Positions 24,457 to 63,677 of a stretch of 64,000 nucleotides of DNA are shown piece after piece (the first letter of the stretch is position 1; every line of letters starts with the position of its first letter). Source of the DNA: Plotosus lineatus (Eukaryota > Chordata > Actinopteri > Siluriformes > Plotosidae); assembly GCA_024760905.1 (NCBI GenBank), contig CM045732.1:51917996-51981995 (forward strand), written 5' to 3'. Position numbers and translations under genes: made by a program. A model generated the notes under the pieces. It worked only from the letters and a program-made list of their open reading frames with translations. It was not told the DNA's origin and searched no databases.

Positions 24457-24535
24457 GCCAAAGGTGTGTGTTGATCTTATCTGTAAAAAAAATTCAGAAT
24501 ACAAACGTCATTAAATATGCAGAAAAGAGATATTT
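24457..24535 (+). repeat. Left copy of ~80-bp direct repeat around Rex3-like fragment
   Basis: Shares caaaggtgtg, ttgatcttatctgtaaaaaa, aatacaaacgtcattaaata and aaagagatatt with the right copy at 25586-25668. I estimate about 80 percent identity by eye. The two copies flank the Rex3-like fragment almost exactly. Confidence 0.75.
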
Positions 24536-24544
24536 CCCGTTGTT

Positions 24545-25565
24545 CCCACGTTGATACGGGCAATTCGGTCTCTGAATCACAACCGCCAGCGCTTGGATCA
24601 CATTTGTAACAACAGGTCGAATTCGCTTCCACTGAGGGGTGGAGTCCGCCAAGGCAGTCCTTTGTCACCGATTCCATTCATAATGTTTATGGGCAGAATT
24701 TCTATCGCAGCTGAGGCGTTTCGGGGTTCTGGTTTGGGCCACTGGATCTCGTCTCTGCTTATTGCGGATGACGTTGTCCTTTTGGCTTCATCAATCCAGG
24801 ACCTCCAGTTCTCATTGGAGCGATTCGCAGTCGAGTGTGAAGCGGCCAGGATAAGAATCAACACCTCCAAGTCCAAGGCCATGGTTCTCAGCTGCAACAG
24901 GGTGAAATGCACCCTCCGGGTCTGGAATGAAGTCCTGCCCCAAGTGGACAAATTCAAGTATCTCGGGGTGTTGTTCACGAGTGGGTGGGATGGGGCGGAA
25001 GATTGACAGGCGGATTGCTGCAGCCTTTGCTGTAAAGTGGAGCCTGTACCGGTCCGTTGTGGTGAAGAGGGAACTGAGCCACAAGGCAAAGCTCCCAATT
25101 TACCAGTTGATCGACATTCCAACCCTCAGCTATAGTCACAAGATTTGGGTAGTGACTGAAAGAACAAGATTGCGGATACAAGCGGCTGAAATGAGCTTCC
25201 TTTGCCAGGTGGTGGGGCTCTCCCTGAGAGATAAGGTGAAAAGAACAGCTATCCGGGAGGAGCTCGGAGTAGAACAGCTGCCCTTTCACATTGAGAGGAG
25301 CCAGTTGAGGTGGCTCATGTATCTGGTTAGAATGCCTCCCAAATGCCTCTTTGGTGTGGTGTTTCAGACATGTCCAACCTGGAAGAAAGCACGGGGTCAA
25401 TCTAGAACATGCTGGAGGAATTATGTTTCTCGGCTGGTCTGGAAATGCCTCAGTGTCTCCCCGGAAGAACTGGAGGAAGTGGCTGGTTAGAGGGACGTCT
25501 GGACGTCATTGCTTAGGCTGCTGCCCCCACGACCCGACCACGGATTACACAGAGGAAGATCATGA
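24545..25565 (+). pseudogene. Rex3-like LINE, 3' half
   Basis: Encodes, across frameshifts, reverse-transcriptase and C-terminal segments: GGVRQGSPLSPIPFIMFMGRI (about 24637-24697), LLIADDVVLLASS (catalytic A/F-ADD motif, about 24757-24795), FKYLGVLFTSGW, VKRELSHKAKLPIYQLIDIP, ERTRLRIQAAEMSFLCQVVG and EELGVEQLPFHIERSQLRW. It ends near agagggacgtctgg and a GAT-rich tail. The order and motifs fit the teleost Rex3 family. A frameshift near 24996 and loss of the 5' half make it non-functional. Confidence 0.85.
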
Positions 25566-25585
25566 TGATCATCATCATACACATA

Positions 25586-25668
25586 GTCAAAGATGTGTTG
25601 AGCCTATCTGTAAAAAAAACTCCCGAATACAGATGTCATTAAATATATTTTATGAAAGAGATATTGAT
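25586..25668 (+). repeat. Right copy of ~80-bp direct repeat around Rex3-like fragment
   Basis: Shares the same blocks in the same order as 24457-24535 (gtcaaagatgtg, gcctatctgtaaaaaaaac, gaatacagatgtcattaaat, gaaagagatatt). Too long and too diverged for an ordinary target-site duplication. Confidence 0.75.
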
Positions 25669-25752
25669 TTGTAGAAGGGTGCAGTGGACTAGAATCTTCC
25701 TGGCTCTTTTTCCTCCAATAGCATGCTCCCACCTGGATCCGGAAGCCTGGTT

Positions 25753-26095
25753 GGAAGGGGTGACACTGTAGTGGTTAGCAGCAAGATGATCCTGGGGGAA
25801 AACCCCATGCTTGGTGAGGACGTTTCTGAATGGAGAATGAATACATTTCCACGCCATGAATGCGGAGGTTTTCTCTGGGTGGTCTGGTTTCCTTCCACAG
25901 TCTAAAGATGTCTACATCAGACTTATTGGATATTTCTGTTTTCCACCTTGGTATGCATGTGAGTGACAATGGCTGTACATCTGTGTTGCCCTGCGATGGT
26001 CTGGCGAACTGTTCAGGGTGTACCTCGCCTTTTCTCAGAGTCAGTTGAGGTGGATGCCAGCCTCTGCATGACAGTAATAAAGTAGGAAGTAGTTC
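25753..26095 (+). mobile_element. SINE family A with L2-like tail
   Basis: Head ggggtgacactgtagtggtt, cassette gaggttttctctgggtggtc and tggtttccttccacagtct, tail ccctgcgatggtctggcgaa and ggtgtacctcgcct. Diverged but ordered. Confidence 0.75.
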
Positions 26096-26574
26096 AGAAC
26101 ATGCATTTCATGTCTGGTTAAAAAAACCTGATTCTTGTTGTAAAGGTTTAATGGAATATTTTTCATTTTGCACATGTTGTGATCCATGGGGTACGTTTTA
26201 TGTCAGGAGGACAGGCTGGTTGTAGCACTTGCAGTGCTGTGTAAAAATGTTTTCTTGGCAGGCTATAGCCCCTGACATCCACTGAAAGATGTCTGGATGG
26301 CCATCCGAACAATGCTGTATCCTCATTTGGAAGGACAATTCAAGCATACCTCATATTCCAAAAGTGTCAACACCAAATGATTACAAAATCCTGTTTTTAG
26401 AGGTTTATTGGCCTGTACACTGACTGAACCCCAGCCGTGTCAACAATCCTCGGAAAAGGTAGACAGAGCTACTAACAGTAAAAGTGACAATTTAATTTGC
26501 AGTAACATCACTACCAATTAATCCTATAAGGGATTAGGCTCGACAGAGGGATTATAAGGGAAGAGACATGAGTT

Positions 26575-26860
26575 TATCTTAACCAACTCTGAGCAAAGGT
26601 GAGGTACACCCTGAACAGTTGGCCAGTCCATTGTAGGACCAACACACATACAACTATTGACATCAAGGTTAATGCGTATGTCTTTGGACTTTGTGAGGAA
26701 ACTGAAGTACCAAAAGGAAACCTACACAAACATGGGAGGAACATGCAAACTCCACACAGAAAAACCCAAGAACTCGAACCCAGTTCCTTCTTGCTGTGAT
26801 TTAACCATGGATGCATTCTAGTGGATGTGCTAACTACTATGCTACTGTGCTGCCTGCTCT
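26575..26860 (-). mobile_element. SINE family A, degenerate
   Basis: Minus-strand copy: gaggtacaccctgaacagtt (tail), ctttgtgaggaaactgaagt and catgcaaactccacacagaa (cassette), ctaactactatgctactgtg (head). The terminal repeat is missing. Confidence 0.75.
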
Positions 26861-27066
26861 AGTATGCATGCCTAAGTGAATTCATATGTTTCTGGACACC
26901 AGGTGCAACATCATACTAGATAGGCGTAGCTAATGCCAATACCAATCTGAACAATACAAATAATACAAGTCTGAAGTGGCAAAAAAAATGTTTTCTCTTT
27001 TTATTTGGGATGGTAACAGTGTGGATTAGGCTATTGAATATGAATAATATTATTTGTTCTCTTTAG

Positions 27067-54691
<27,625 letters not shown>

Positions 54692-56873
54692 TTACGTTAT
54701 GGACCAAATCTGTGAAGAAGGACAATGTCAGACTCGCACTAGAAGGCACTAGCCCCAGAAGGACCTGTAGCGAAAGTGAATACAGCATTCTGCTAAGGAC
54801 GAAGCAGGATATTAGAGGATGAGTGAAGGGGCCAAGTGTTAAAAAAAAGCACACAGCAGTGTGAGGCCTTGGTTTTCTTACAGTCAGGACCGTTTGTACT
54901 GCAGATGTTTTTCTTCTAATTCTAGTAGAAACTCTAAATGGAGGTATTTTGTGGTTGTGCATTCTGCCCTCTAGCCCTGCCTGCACTACAGCTAAGATGT
55001 GGATCTGTTCATCTTATTTACATATTTAGTTTTATAAAATTCATAATAGTGTTCCTAATTTGAAGAAAAGCAAAAGTGCTTACTGTAGGCGAGGCTGCAT
55101 ACAAAGGACGGAGATTAATGGTGCTATAATAAATTTGACTTATTTGAGGGCTAAGTTCAAATTGTCTATAACACAAATAGCATTGTGTTCTATAACTGGA
55201 AGATGTTTCGATACTTCACTGCATAGTGAAGTTAAAAGCATTGGGATCCTTAAACATTTATGAAAAAGCCAACAGCGAGAATAACTATATAAACTGTTTT
55301 ATACAGCAAAAAGAACCTCAGATATGGCCTCGCAAGTAATTGTATCAGCAATGTGAACTAATCTGAGCGACAACGCAAAATGTTCCTCATTGTGTCTCGT
55401 TTGTTTTCCTACTTCCCACCAATTTTTTTTTCCCCCACCAACCTCCCTCCCCCATTCTTTTATTTTTTGTTTTCCAGATTAAGCTTTTTTCATCAGCTCT
55501 AGAGACTGTAATTTTTGTTCAGGCAATCAATTGACTTGAAGTCGCACTACAATAGGTTACTACTCATTTGGTAAAATATAAAATAATAATAAAAAAATAC
55601 ATCTCGGCTTAAGCGCATAAATGTAATAAGTCATAGCTGCTGGAGATGATTTAACAGCATGATTGTATTTCTTCTTCCAACGTATGAAATACATAACAGA
55701 ACAGTGGCATTCAAAAATATATTACAAAATTGCAGTAAAGTGATCCATTTGAATACTGAATTGACTTCAGTAGTCCGTGATTTTCATTCGGATCAGTGCG
55801 GTTTAAAATATATATAGATATACAGTACAAACGGACTTTCTTTGTGCACTATATTAGATGGAACATATGCAGTATGGTGAGCAGAAAAGATTTGCTAGAA
55901 ATGTTCAAATTCAATTATTTATTAGTTAGAGTTGGGTAAACAGTACACACTCTGTTCACGCTGTTTGTCATAGCTCAGAATAAGGAGCAATTTGAAGCAG
56001 ATCAGTTGGACTGCTTTTAAAGTTTGCATGGGGATGTTTGGGGGCTGTTTACTCCGCTGGAATCATATAATCATTTCTTCATGTTGCCACTGGATTGGCA
56101 GGTGTGTGTGTTTTGTATATTTTAGTACATAAAGAATTAAAAGCACTACTTTGTGTGTGGGGTCTTTCTTTTATGGTTCAGGGATTGAAAAACACTTTAT
56201 GGTCAGAGGTATATGGACACCTGACCAATGATATAGCAATATGGATTGTCCTCGTATGTTCTAGCAGTGCAACTTCTGTTGAATGACACTGAGAAGATCA
56301 AGCATGTTCGAACACGATGATGCCCCTGTATACAAAGCAAGGTTCATGAAGACAATCTTTAACAAAGTTGGAATTCAAGGAGTCTGCACAGAACACTGAT
56401 CTCTTCCCTACTGAACACCTTTCATATGAACCTGAACCTGAAATGTCGACAGCAGCCCAGGACTCGACTGACATCAGCTCATGACCTTTCTAAAGCTATC
56501 ATGGTTGAATATACACAAATCTAGTGGACAGTGTTTTCATGAGTGGTGAATATTGGAACAACAAGAAATGCATAAATATGGAATATACATATTGGTGTGA
56601 TGGCCAGATGTCAACAAACCTTTGGCTATTCATTGTACATATAGAATTTAATAATGTATTAGATGGAGAAAGGTGAGGTGAGGCAGCTATAAAGGAGGCC
56701 TGACAGTTACTGTTTAACATGTCAAAGGGTCATTAGACAAATAACAGTGTTCCAACTGGATAAATATTTTATTCCGAAGTTTAAGGTTCAATCACAAAAA
56801 CTGCAGAATGGATTTAAGTGCTGAAAAACAATCTAATAAAATACAAAAACATCAAAAGCATTCATCTGGAAAA
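54692..56873 (+). other. prkd3: prkd3 3' UTR and flank
   Basis: No further coding exon follows the stop. AATAAA signals lie at 55128-55133 and 55588-55593; either could end the transcript, and the true site is unknown. The sequence is AT-rich with no repeat recognised until 56874. Confidence 0.6.
55128..55133 (+). terminator. Candidate poly(A) signal
   Basis: AATAAA 437 bases after the stop codon; a second one is at 55588-55593. The choice between them cannot be made from sequence alone. Confidence 0.35.
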
Positions 56874-57101
56874 TTCTTCTTTTCCTTTCGGCTGTTCCCT
56901 TCAGGGGTCGCCACAGCAAATCATCTGCCTCCATCTCACCCTGTCCTCTGCATCTTCTTCTCTTACACCAACTACCTTCATGTCCTCCTTCACCACATCC
57001 ATAAATCTTCTCTTTGGTCTTCCTCTAGGCCTTCTGCCTGGTAGTTCCAACCTCAGCATCCTACTACCAATATACTCACTATCCCTCCTCTGTACATGTC
57101 C
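56874..57101 (-). mobile_element. RTE-X-like LINE 3' fragment
   Basis: Minus-strand: ttcttcttttcctttcggct, aggggtcgccacagcaaatc and ccatctcaccctgtcctctg, stopping at ctctgtacatgtcca. It is the same segment as 11225-11588 but shorter. Confidence 0.9.
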
Positions 57102-57416
57102 AGTGGGTAGGTGTGTTTATGTGTGTTTTATTTATACATGTATTTATTTTGTATGCGTGTAATATAGTGTTAATCTTAGTATTTCCAAAAAGGCTAATGG
57201 TCATTCGTTTGCAGTGTTACTGTATTTAGCAGGATTGAATTTGCTGACATTGATGCTTACGCTCCAGTATTATGACATGCTAATTCCTTCATCCATATTT
57301 TGACCAGTGGTGTCAAATTCACTTTCACAAAGGGCCACATCACTGAATTTCTAGGATATTGAGAGCTAAATAATCACTGAACAACTAGTCAAAAAGGGAA
57401 ACCATGACAAAATGAT

Positions 57417-57764
57417 CTTCTTTTCCTTTCGGCTTTTCCCTTTTTTCTCAGGAGTCGCCACAGCAAATCATCGGATTCGCATGTTTGATTTGGCATAGGT
57501 TTTTACGTCGGATGCCCTTCCTGACACAATCCTTTAGCAAAGGACAGAAACACGCTGACGGGTATGCAGTTACTCTTTACGGAAGTCAGCAACGGTTCTT
57601 TTGCATGAACCGCTCACCATAGACAGTGAGAGACATGGCACGCCTTTGATAACTCAGTTAACTGCACTGGGAGGACAATGACAACCTTGTGGAGAGTGGG
57701 ACCTGAACCCCCAATCTTAGGATCAGTGATCCAGCACCCTTTACCACCAGGCCATCACTGCCCT
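57417..57764 (-). mobile_element. SINE family B, RTE-like tail, 20-bp TSD
   Basis: Minus-strand, full-length copy from cttcttttcctttcggcttt to the head (ggacctgaacccccaatctt, aggccatcactgccc). Exact 20-bp duplication ggaaaccatgacaaaatgat at 57397-57416 and 57765-57784, the longest in the window. Confidence 0.97.
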
Positions 57765-57911
57765 GGAAACCATGACAAAATGATACGTTCAATTATTTGT
57801 CCAATTTTTCCTTTAATCACTTTCCTTTTCTGACAGCACTTGACAGTACAGACTATCTTGTTGTTTATTTATTTATTTATTTATTTTTAGGTTTACAAGC
57901 ACCAACTTGAA

Positions 57912-60900
57912 TGCAGCCATGGGGGAGGGGGGGCACAAACAAGTGTCCGCCCTCACGTCGGTTCCAAGCCAGGATAAATGCAGAGGGTTGCGACAGGAAG
58001 GGCATCCAGCGTAAAACTTTTGCCAGAATACAGAATGCAAACCGTAAATACAAATTTCATACCGGATCGGTCGAGGCCCGAGTTAACAACGACCGCCATC
58101 AGTGCTGTTAACCAACAGGGTGCTGGTGGAAATTGGACTACTGTTGGTCGAAGGAGAGGTGGAAGAAGGAGAGGCAGGAGGCGTGTCTGTAGGCAGAGAG
58201 AGAAGAGGAAAGGCATGAGTCTAGGACTGAAAGTAGGGACTTTGAATGTTGAAACTATGACAGGAAAAGGTAGAGAGCTGGCTGACATGATGCAGAGGAG
58301 GAAGGTGGACATACTGTGTGTTCAGGAGACCAGGTGGAAAGGTAGCAAGGCTAGAAGCTTAGGAACAGGGTTTAAGCTGTTTTTTCATGGTGTGGATTGG
58401 AAGAGAAATGGAGTAGGAGTCATCTTGAAGGAGGGGTTGGTCAGGAATGTTCTAGAAGTGAAAAGAGTGTCAGACAGAGTGATGAGTCTCAAGTTTTAAA
58501 TTGAAGGTGTGATGTTCAATGTTGTTAGCGCTTATGCCCCACAGGCAGGATGTGAGCTAGAAGAGAAGGAGAGATTCTGGAATGAGTTAGATGAAGTGAT
58601 GCAGAGTACCCCCAGAGGTGAAAGAGTGGTCATTGGGGCAGACTTCAATGGACATGTTGGTGCAGGCAACAGAGGGGAAGAGGAAGTGATGGGCAGGTTT
58701 GGTATCCAGGACAGGAACACAGAAGGACAGATGTTGATAGATTTTGCAAAAAGGATGGAAATGGCTGTGATGAATACTTTCTTCCAGAAGAGACAGGAGC
58801 ATAGGGTGACTTATAAAAGTGGAGGTAGGAGCACACAGGTAGACTACATCTTGTGTAGGCGATGTAATTTGAAGGAAGTCAGTGACTGCAAAGTAGTAGT
58901 GGGTGAGAGTGTTGCCAAACAGCATAGGATGGTGGTGTGCAGGATGATGCTGATGGTAAGAAAGGTGAAGAAGGCAAAGGCAGAGCAGAAGACAAAGTGG
59001 TGGAAACTGAAAAAGGAAGAGGGCCATATTGTCTTCAAGAAGGAGTTGAAACAAACTTTGGGTGGTCAGGAAGTGCTTCCGGACGACTGGACAACTACAA
59101 CAAATGTGATCAGGGAGACAGGTAGGAGAGTACTCGGTGTGTCCTCTGGAAGGACAGTAGATAAGGAGACTTGTTGGAATGAGGAAGTGCAGGAGTGTGT
59201 ACAAAAGAAGAGGCTAGCTAAGAAGAAGTGGGACATAGAGAGGACCGAAGAGAGTAAACAGGAGTACAGGGAGACACAGCGTAAGGCGAAGTTAGCGGTG
59301 TCAAAGGCCAAACAGAGGGCGTATGATGACTTGTATGATAGGTTGGACAGTAAAGAGGGAGAAAATGATTTATACAGGTTGGCACAGCAGAGAAATAGAG
59401 ATGGGAAAGACATGCAGCAAGTTAGAATGATTAAGGACAGGGTGGGAAATGTATTGACTGATGACAGAAGTGTGCTGGGAAGATGGAAAGAGTACTCTGA
59501 AGAGCTGATGAATGAGGAAAATGAGAGAGAGAGAAAAAAGTAGAAGAGGTGATTGTTGAGGACCTGGACATAGCAAAGATTAGTAGGGGAGAAGTGAGGA
59601 GGGCATTGAAGAGGATGAAGAGTGGAAAGGCAGTTGGTCCTGATGACATACCAGTGGAGGTATGGAAGTGTCTAGGAGAGGTAGCAGTAGATTTCCTGAC
59701 AAGAACATTCAACAAGGTTTTAGAGAGTGAGAGGATGCTGGAGGAATGGAAGAGAAGTGTGCTGGTGCCCATTTTTAAGAACAAGGGAGATGTGCAGAGT
59801 TGTGGCAACTACAGAGGGGATAAAGTTGATGAGCCATACAATGAAGTTATGGGAAAGAATAGTGGAAGCTAGATTAAGGGCAGAGGTCAGCATTTGTGAA
59901 CAACAGTTTGGTTTCATGCCAAGAAAGAGCACCACAGATGCAGTGTTTGCTTTGAGGATGTTCATAGAAAAGTATAGAGAAGGTCAGAGGGAGCTGCATT
60001 GTGCCTTTGTGGATCTGGAGAAAGCATATGACAGGGTGCCGTGAGAGGAACTGTGGTATTGCATGAGGAAGTCTGGAGTGGCAGAGAAGTATGTTAGAGT
60101 GGTGCAAGACATGTATTTCAGGTGCAAGACAGTGGTGAGGTGTGCAGTTGGTGTGACAGAAGAGTTCAAGGTGGAGGTGGGACTGCATCAAGGGTAAGCT
60201 CTGAGTCCCTTCTTGTTTGCTATGGTGATGGACAGGCTGACAGACGGTTAGACAAGAATCTCCATGGACTATGATGTTTGCAGATGACATTGTGATCTGT
60301 AGTGAGAGCAGAGAACAAGTGCAGGAAAATCTAGAGAGGTGGAGGTATGCCCTGGAAATGAGAGGAATAAAGGTTAGCCTCAGTAAACAGAATACATGTG
60401 TGTGAACGACAATGACCCAAAAGGAACGGTGAGGTTACATGGAGCAGACATAAAGAAGATGGGGGATTTTAAGTACTTTGGCTCAACAATCCAGAACAAT
60501 GGAGAGTGTGGAAAAGAAGTGAAGAGGCGTGTGCAGGCAGGTTGGAATGGTTGGAGAAAAGTGTCCGGTGTGATGTGTGATAGGAAGGTATCGGCAAGAA
60601 TGAAAGGAAAAGTGTACAAGACGGTGATGCGGCCAGCGATGTTGTATGGTTTAGAAACAGTGGCCCTGGGGAAAAGACAGGAGGCAGAGCTAGAGGTAAC
60701 AGAGATGAAAATGTTGAGGTTCTCTCTGGGAGTAACGAGGATGGATAGGACAGGAATGAGTACATCAGAGGGACAGCACATGTTCGAGGTTTTGGAGACA
60801 AAGTCAGAGGGGCTAGATTGAGATGGTTTGGACATGTAAAGAGGAGGGATAGTGAGTATATTGGTATTAGGATGCTGAGGTTCGAACTACCAGGTAGAAG

Positions 60901-61055
60901 GCCTAGAGGAAGACCAAAGAGAAGATTTATGGATGTGGTGAAGGAGGACATGAAGGTAATTGGAGTAAGAGTAGAAGATGCAGAGGACAGGGTGAGATGG
61001 AGGCGGATGGTTTGCTGTGGCGACCCCTGAAGGGAAAAACCAAAAGGAAAAGAAG
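57912..61055 (+). mobile_element. RTE-type LINE (RTE-X-like), near full length, 17-bp TSD
   Basis: A 3.14 kb element with an exact duplication acaagcaccaacttgaa at 57895-57911 and 61056-61072. It has a short 5' region (gggttgcgacaggaagggca at 57985), an endonuclease-reverse transcriptase ORF and a short 3' end (ctgtggcgacccctgaaggg, then AAGGAAAAG). Length and one-ORF layout fit the RTE clade. The duplication is unmutated, so insertion is recent, yet the ORF has several stops and frameshifts. Confidence 0.95.
57978..61030 (+). pseudogene. LINE endonuclease-reverse transcriptase ORF, broken
   Basis: Order of motifs: basic N-terminus GRRRGGRRRGRRR; APE-type endonuclease with VGTLNVETMTGKG, DILCVQETRWKGSKA, VVSAYAPQAG, VIGADFNGHVG (about 58638) and STQVDYILCRR; linker; reverse transcriptase with SGKAVGPDDIPVEVWK, RSVLVPIFKNKGD, CEQQFGFMPRKSTTDAVF, HCAFVDLEKAYDRVP and the catalytic FADD (60277-60288); C-terminus LRWFGHVKRRDSEYIG and RCGDP-like VCCGDP. 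Breaks: TAA at 58497, TAG at 59541, a frameshift near 59815, TGA at 60042 and more after it. It makes no functional protein. Confidence 0.92.
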
Positions 61056-61250
61056 ACAAGCACCAACTTGAAATGACCAGCAGTTTACTTGAAATAGGTT
61101 GTTGCCATCTTGTGTACGGGTGATGAATTACATTACATGGTATTGATTGGCTCATAGAATGTGAGATAATCATATTCCCTGAAACCTTTCTAGTACCACA
61201 TAAGTTTGCAGGCTGGATCTGGACCCCAGGGCTTGAGTTTGATACATGTG

Positions 61251-62609
61251 TTATAGATTATTCTCTCAAACATTATATGTTGACCAAATGCCTTCCATCA
61301 CTTTCTCAAATGCCAGATCTAAACATCAGTGAGTCTGTATGAAACAAAAACTCTGGAGGGTATTGTGCCGTCTTTCTTTCTCAGAGAACTAGAACAATTA
61401 TCCTCTTGAAGAATGATCAGTTATTTCAGCGCCCAACTTCCGAAGTGTCTGTACTGTGTGTACTGATTTCTAGATGTTTGTTTACAGTGCCTATAGCTGT
61501 ACGCCTTGTTGGTTACACCATGTTCTTTAGAAATTACATGAAAGTTGGTGATAAAGTCTTGGTATACGCTGTGACCAAATTACACATTTAAAAGCACTTT
61601 ATTTTGGTTTCTGAGGTATAGTTTATGATGTTAGCATGTGTGGTGTGCGTGTCAACGTACATGAATGTTGGGCTAGGTTTACTACTCAGTAACAGTGGCA
61701 GCACAGTTTCACGCAGTTAACAACAGCTGGATGCAATTGTGTAACCACTGGGCATCAGAAAGCTCAGCCCACCCAAAATACTGAGAAAGCAATTACAAAG
61801 AAAAGAAAAAATATTCAGTGCTTATGAACATACATGTGCATGTTGAAGTTTTCCGCCTCAACACACATTTATTAACAAAAAACGTATTGTTTCATAGCCG
61901 CATGAATAATGACAGAAAAGCCAACGATAATTTAACAGTCACAGTTATGTTATCTTCGACTGAACTGAATGAAACCTAGAACCTTAATACAATCGTATAA
62001 ATCATAACATAAGACAATAAGATGTGCAGCTAAAAATAATCTTGTTGGAGTTATTTTATGTTTAAAACTACTTACAATAGCATCTTTAGAGTAATTCATC
62101 AGTACTCTGTCATCAAACAAATTAAAAATCTGCAGATCCACACATCTGTAAGATTAAATGAAAGGTAGTTGTGGACTGAGAAACACTTGAGAAGGTTCTC
62201 AGAGAGATCCCAGGAGCCTGAACTCAAAATGAGGTGCTTTATCTGTTTTCTCTTCAAATGGCTTAAAGATGTGGACCGTGCCACAGGGTCTGCTGATAAG
62301 TGCTCATCTTCAGAAGAGAGGAAAACCTGGCAGACAAATTGGCTCTCAGCCCATTCCATTACCAGAACTTGTGAAGTGAGGAGAAGTCTGAGTTTTATCA
62401 TAGGCCATTTAGATAAGAAGCCGGACATGATGACATGTCCAATTTCTCGTAGAAAAATAAATAAATAATAGGATTGGAGATGAGTTCTGTGTAAACAGGT
62501 GGTATTATTAATTTCAGGCAAGCGAGATCAGAAAAAAAACATATTAAAAACACCTCACAATTGAACAGCATATACAGGACTTGTATAAAATTAAAAAAAA
62601 TTCTAAAAA
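61251..62609. other. No gene recognised
   Basis: The ORFs at 61406-61591 and 62169-62468 have no recognisable domains or splice partners. The part at 62170-62460 is less AT-rich and could be conserved non-coding DNA, but that is only a guess. Confidence 0.35.
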
Positions 62610-62619
62610 CACACACACA

Positions 62620-62660
<41 letters not shown>
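62610..62660. repeat. (CA)n microsatellite
   Basis: About 25 CA units with one ATA interruption. Confidence 0.95.
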
Positions 62661-62665
<5 letters not shown>

Positions 62666-63129
62666 AAGCTGGCACTGAAACAGTTTTGGGCAGGATTTTA
62701 TTTTTCCACTGCAGTTTTACCGTCCTGCTGAACAGTGAAACATGGTGAAAGTGAACTCTGCAGATGCAGCAGGAATAACTAAACAGACCATCTAAGAAAA
62801 TAAAAGCCATTTTACTCGGTTTGTGATCTTGCGCCAAGATATCCGATTATGGATTGAGCCTCATGTGTGAGATAAAAAACTTGGCAGTTAAATTTTGGAG
62901 AATTTATGGAGCAATTCTGAAATCAAATTGATCCAGAATGGACATGTTGTATAAATATGGCTGATGAAGTGCACATGTTGGCATATGTTGGGCTTCAGGC
63001 CTGCTACTTTGAGATATATGTGACTTTACTAGTGACACAGTCCAACACTGCTGGAAGTCCCAAAGAATTATTCATAACTGTGAATGCACAACAGACCATC
63101 AAACAGACACCCGATTACTTTAATTATTA

Positions 63130-63478
63130 TTCATTCATTCATTCATTTTCTGAACCACTTAATCCTAGGTAGGGTCACAGGGAGGCTGGTGCCCATCTCA
63201 GTCAACTCTGGGCGAGGTTGGAGTACACCCTGGACATTTCGCCAGGCCATTGCAAGGCAGAAACATGCTGATTGCTATGTGGCTAATCTGTGACGAACAT
63301 CAGCAATGGTTCTTTTACATGAACCTCTCTCTGCAGGCAGTGAGAGACTTGGCTGACCTTTAATAACTCAGTTAGCTGCACTGGAATGACAGCAGTGACA
63401 AAACGTTGATAGTGGGGCTTGAAGCCCCGACTTTGGGTTCAGTAATCCAACACCTTACCACCAGGACACCACTGCCCA
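63130..63478 (-). mobile_element. SINE family B with L2-like tail
   Basis: Minus-strand copy from attcattcattcattttctg through gtacaccctggacatttcgc and gaacatcagcaatggttctt to the head aggacaccactgccc. The (ATTC)n end has four units. Confidence 0.88.
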
Positions 63479-63502
63479 TATTATTATTAGTAGTAGGAAA
63501 GG

Positions 63503-63618
63503 GTTGTGACAGGAAGGGCATCCGACATAAAACCTATGCCAAATCAAATGTGCGAATCAAATGATTCGCTGTGGCGACTCCCGAGTAAAAGGGAAAAAAG
63601 CTGAAAGGAAGACAGACA
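63503..63618 (+). mobile_element. RTE-like SINE tail without body
   Basis: gggttgtgacaggaagggca followed by gattcgctgtggcgactccc and (GACA)n. Only the composite tail is present; the head and body are missing. It is either a strongly 5'-truncated SINE or an independent copy of the tail unit. Confidence 0.85.
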
Positions 63619-63628
63619 GTAGGAGTAG

Positions 63629-63631
<3 letters not shown>

Positions 63632-63666
<35 letters not shown>
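63632..63666. repeat. (TTA)n trinucleotide microsatellite
   Basis: About 11 TTA units after a SINE tail. Confidence 0.93.
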
Positions 63667-63677
63667 GCATCTCAGTC

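Larger units (their letters stand above)
57305..61250. mobile_element. hAT-like element holding a SINE and a LINE
   Basis: Left end cagtggtgtcaaattcactt at 57305; right end gggcttgagtttgatacatg near 61231-61248. This is the same type of end as 45897. The pair brackets the SINE at 57417 and the LINE at 57912. No matching 8-bp duplication was found, so the boundaries are less certain than at 45897. Confidence 0.6.

Noticed and set aside
24551..25490. ORFs of 141-187 codons as host genes
   Set aside because: Motifs (ADD, ERSQLRW, FKYLGVLFTS) are those of a Rex3-like LINE and the frame is broken.
58509..59543. 344-codon ORF as a host nuclease gene
   Set aside because: It is the endonuclease and linker part of an RTE-type LINE bounded by a target-site duplication.
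61406..61591. ORF ending VGDKVLVYAVTKLHI
   Set aside because: Looks vaguely protein-like but has no recognisable domain, no splice partner and no neighbouring exons.
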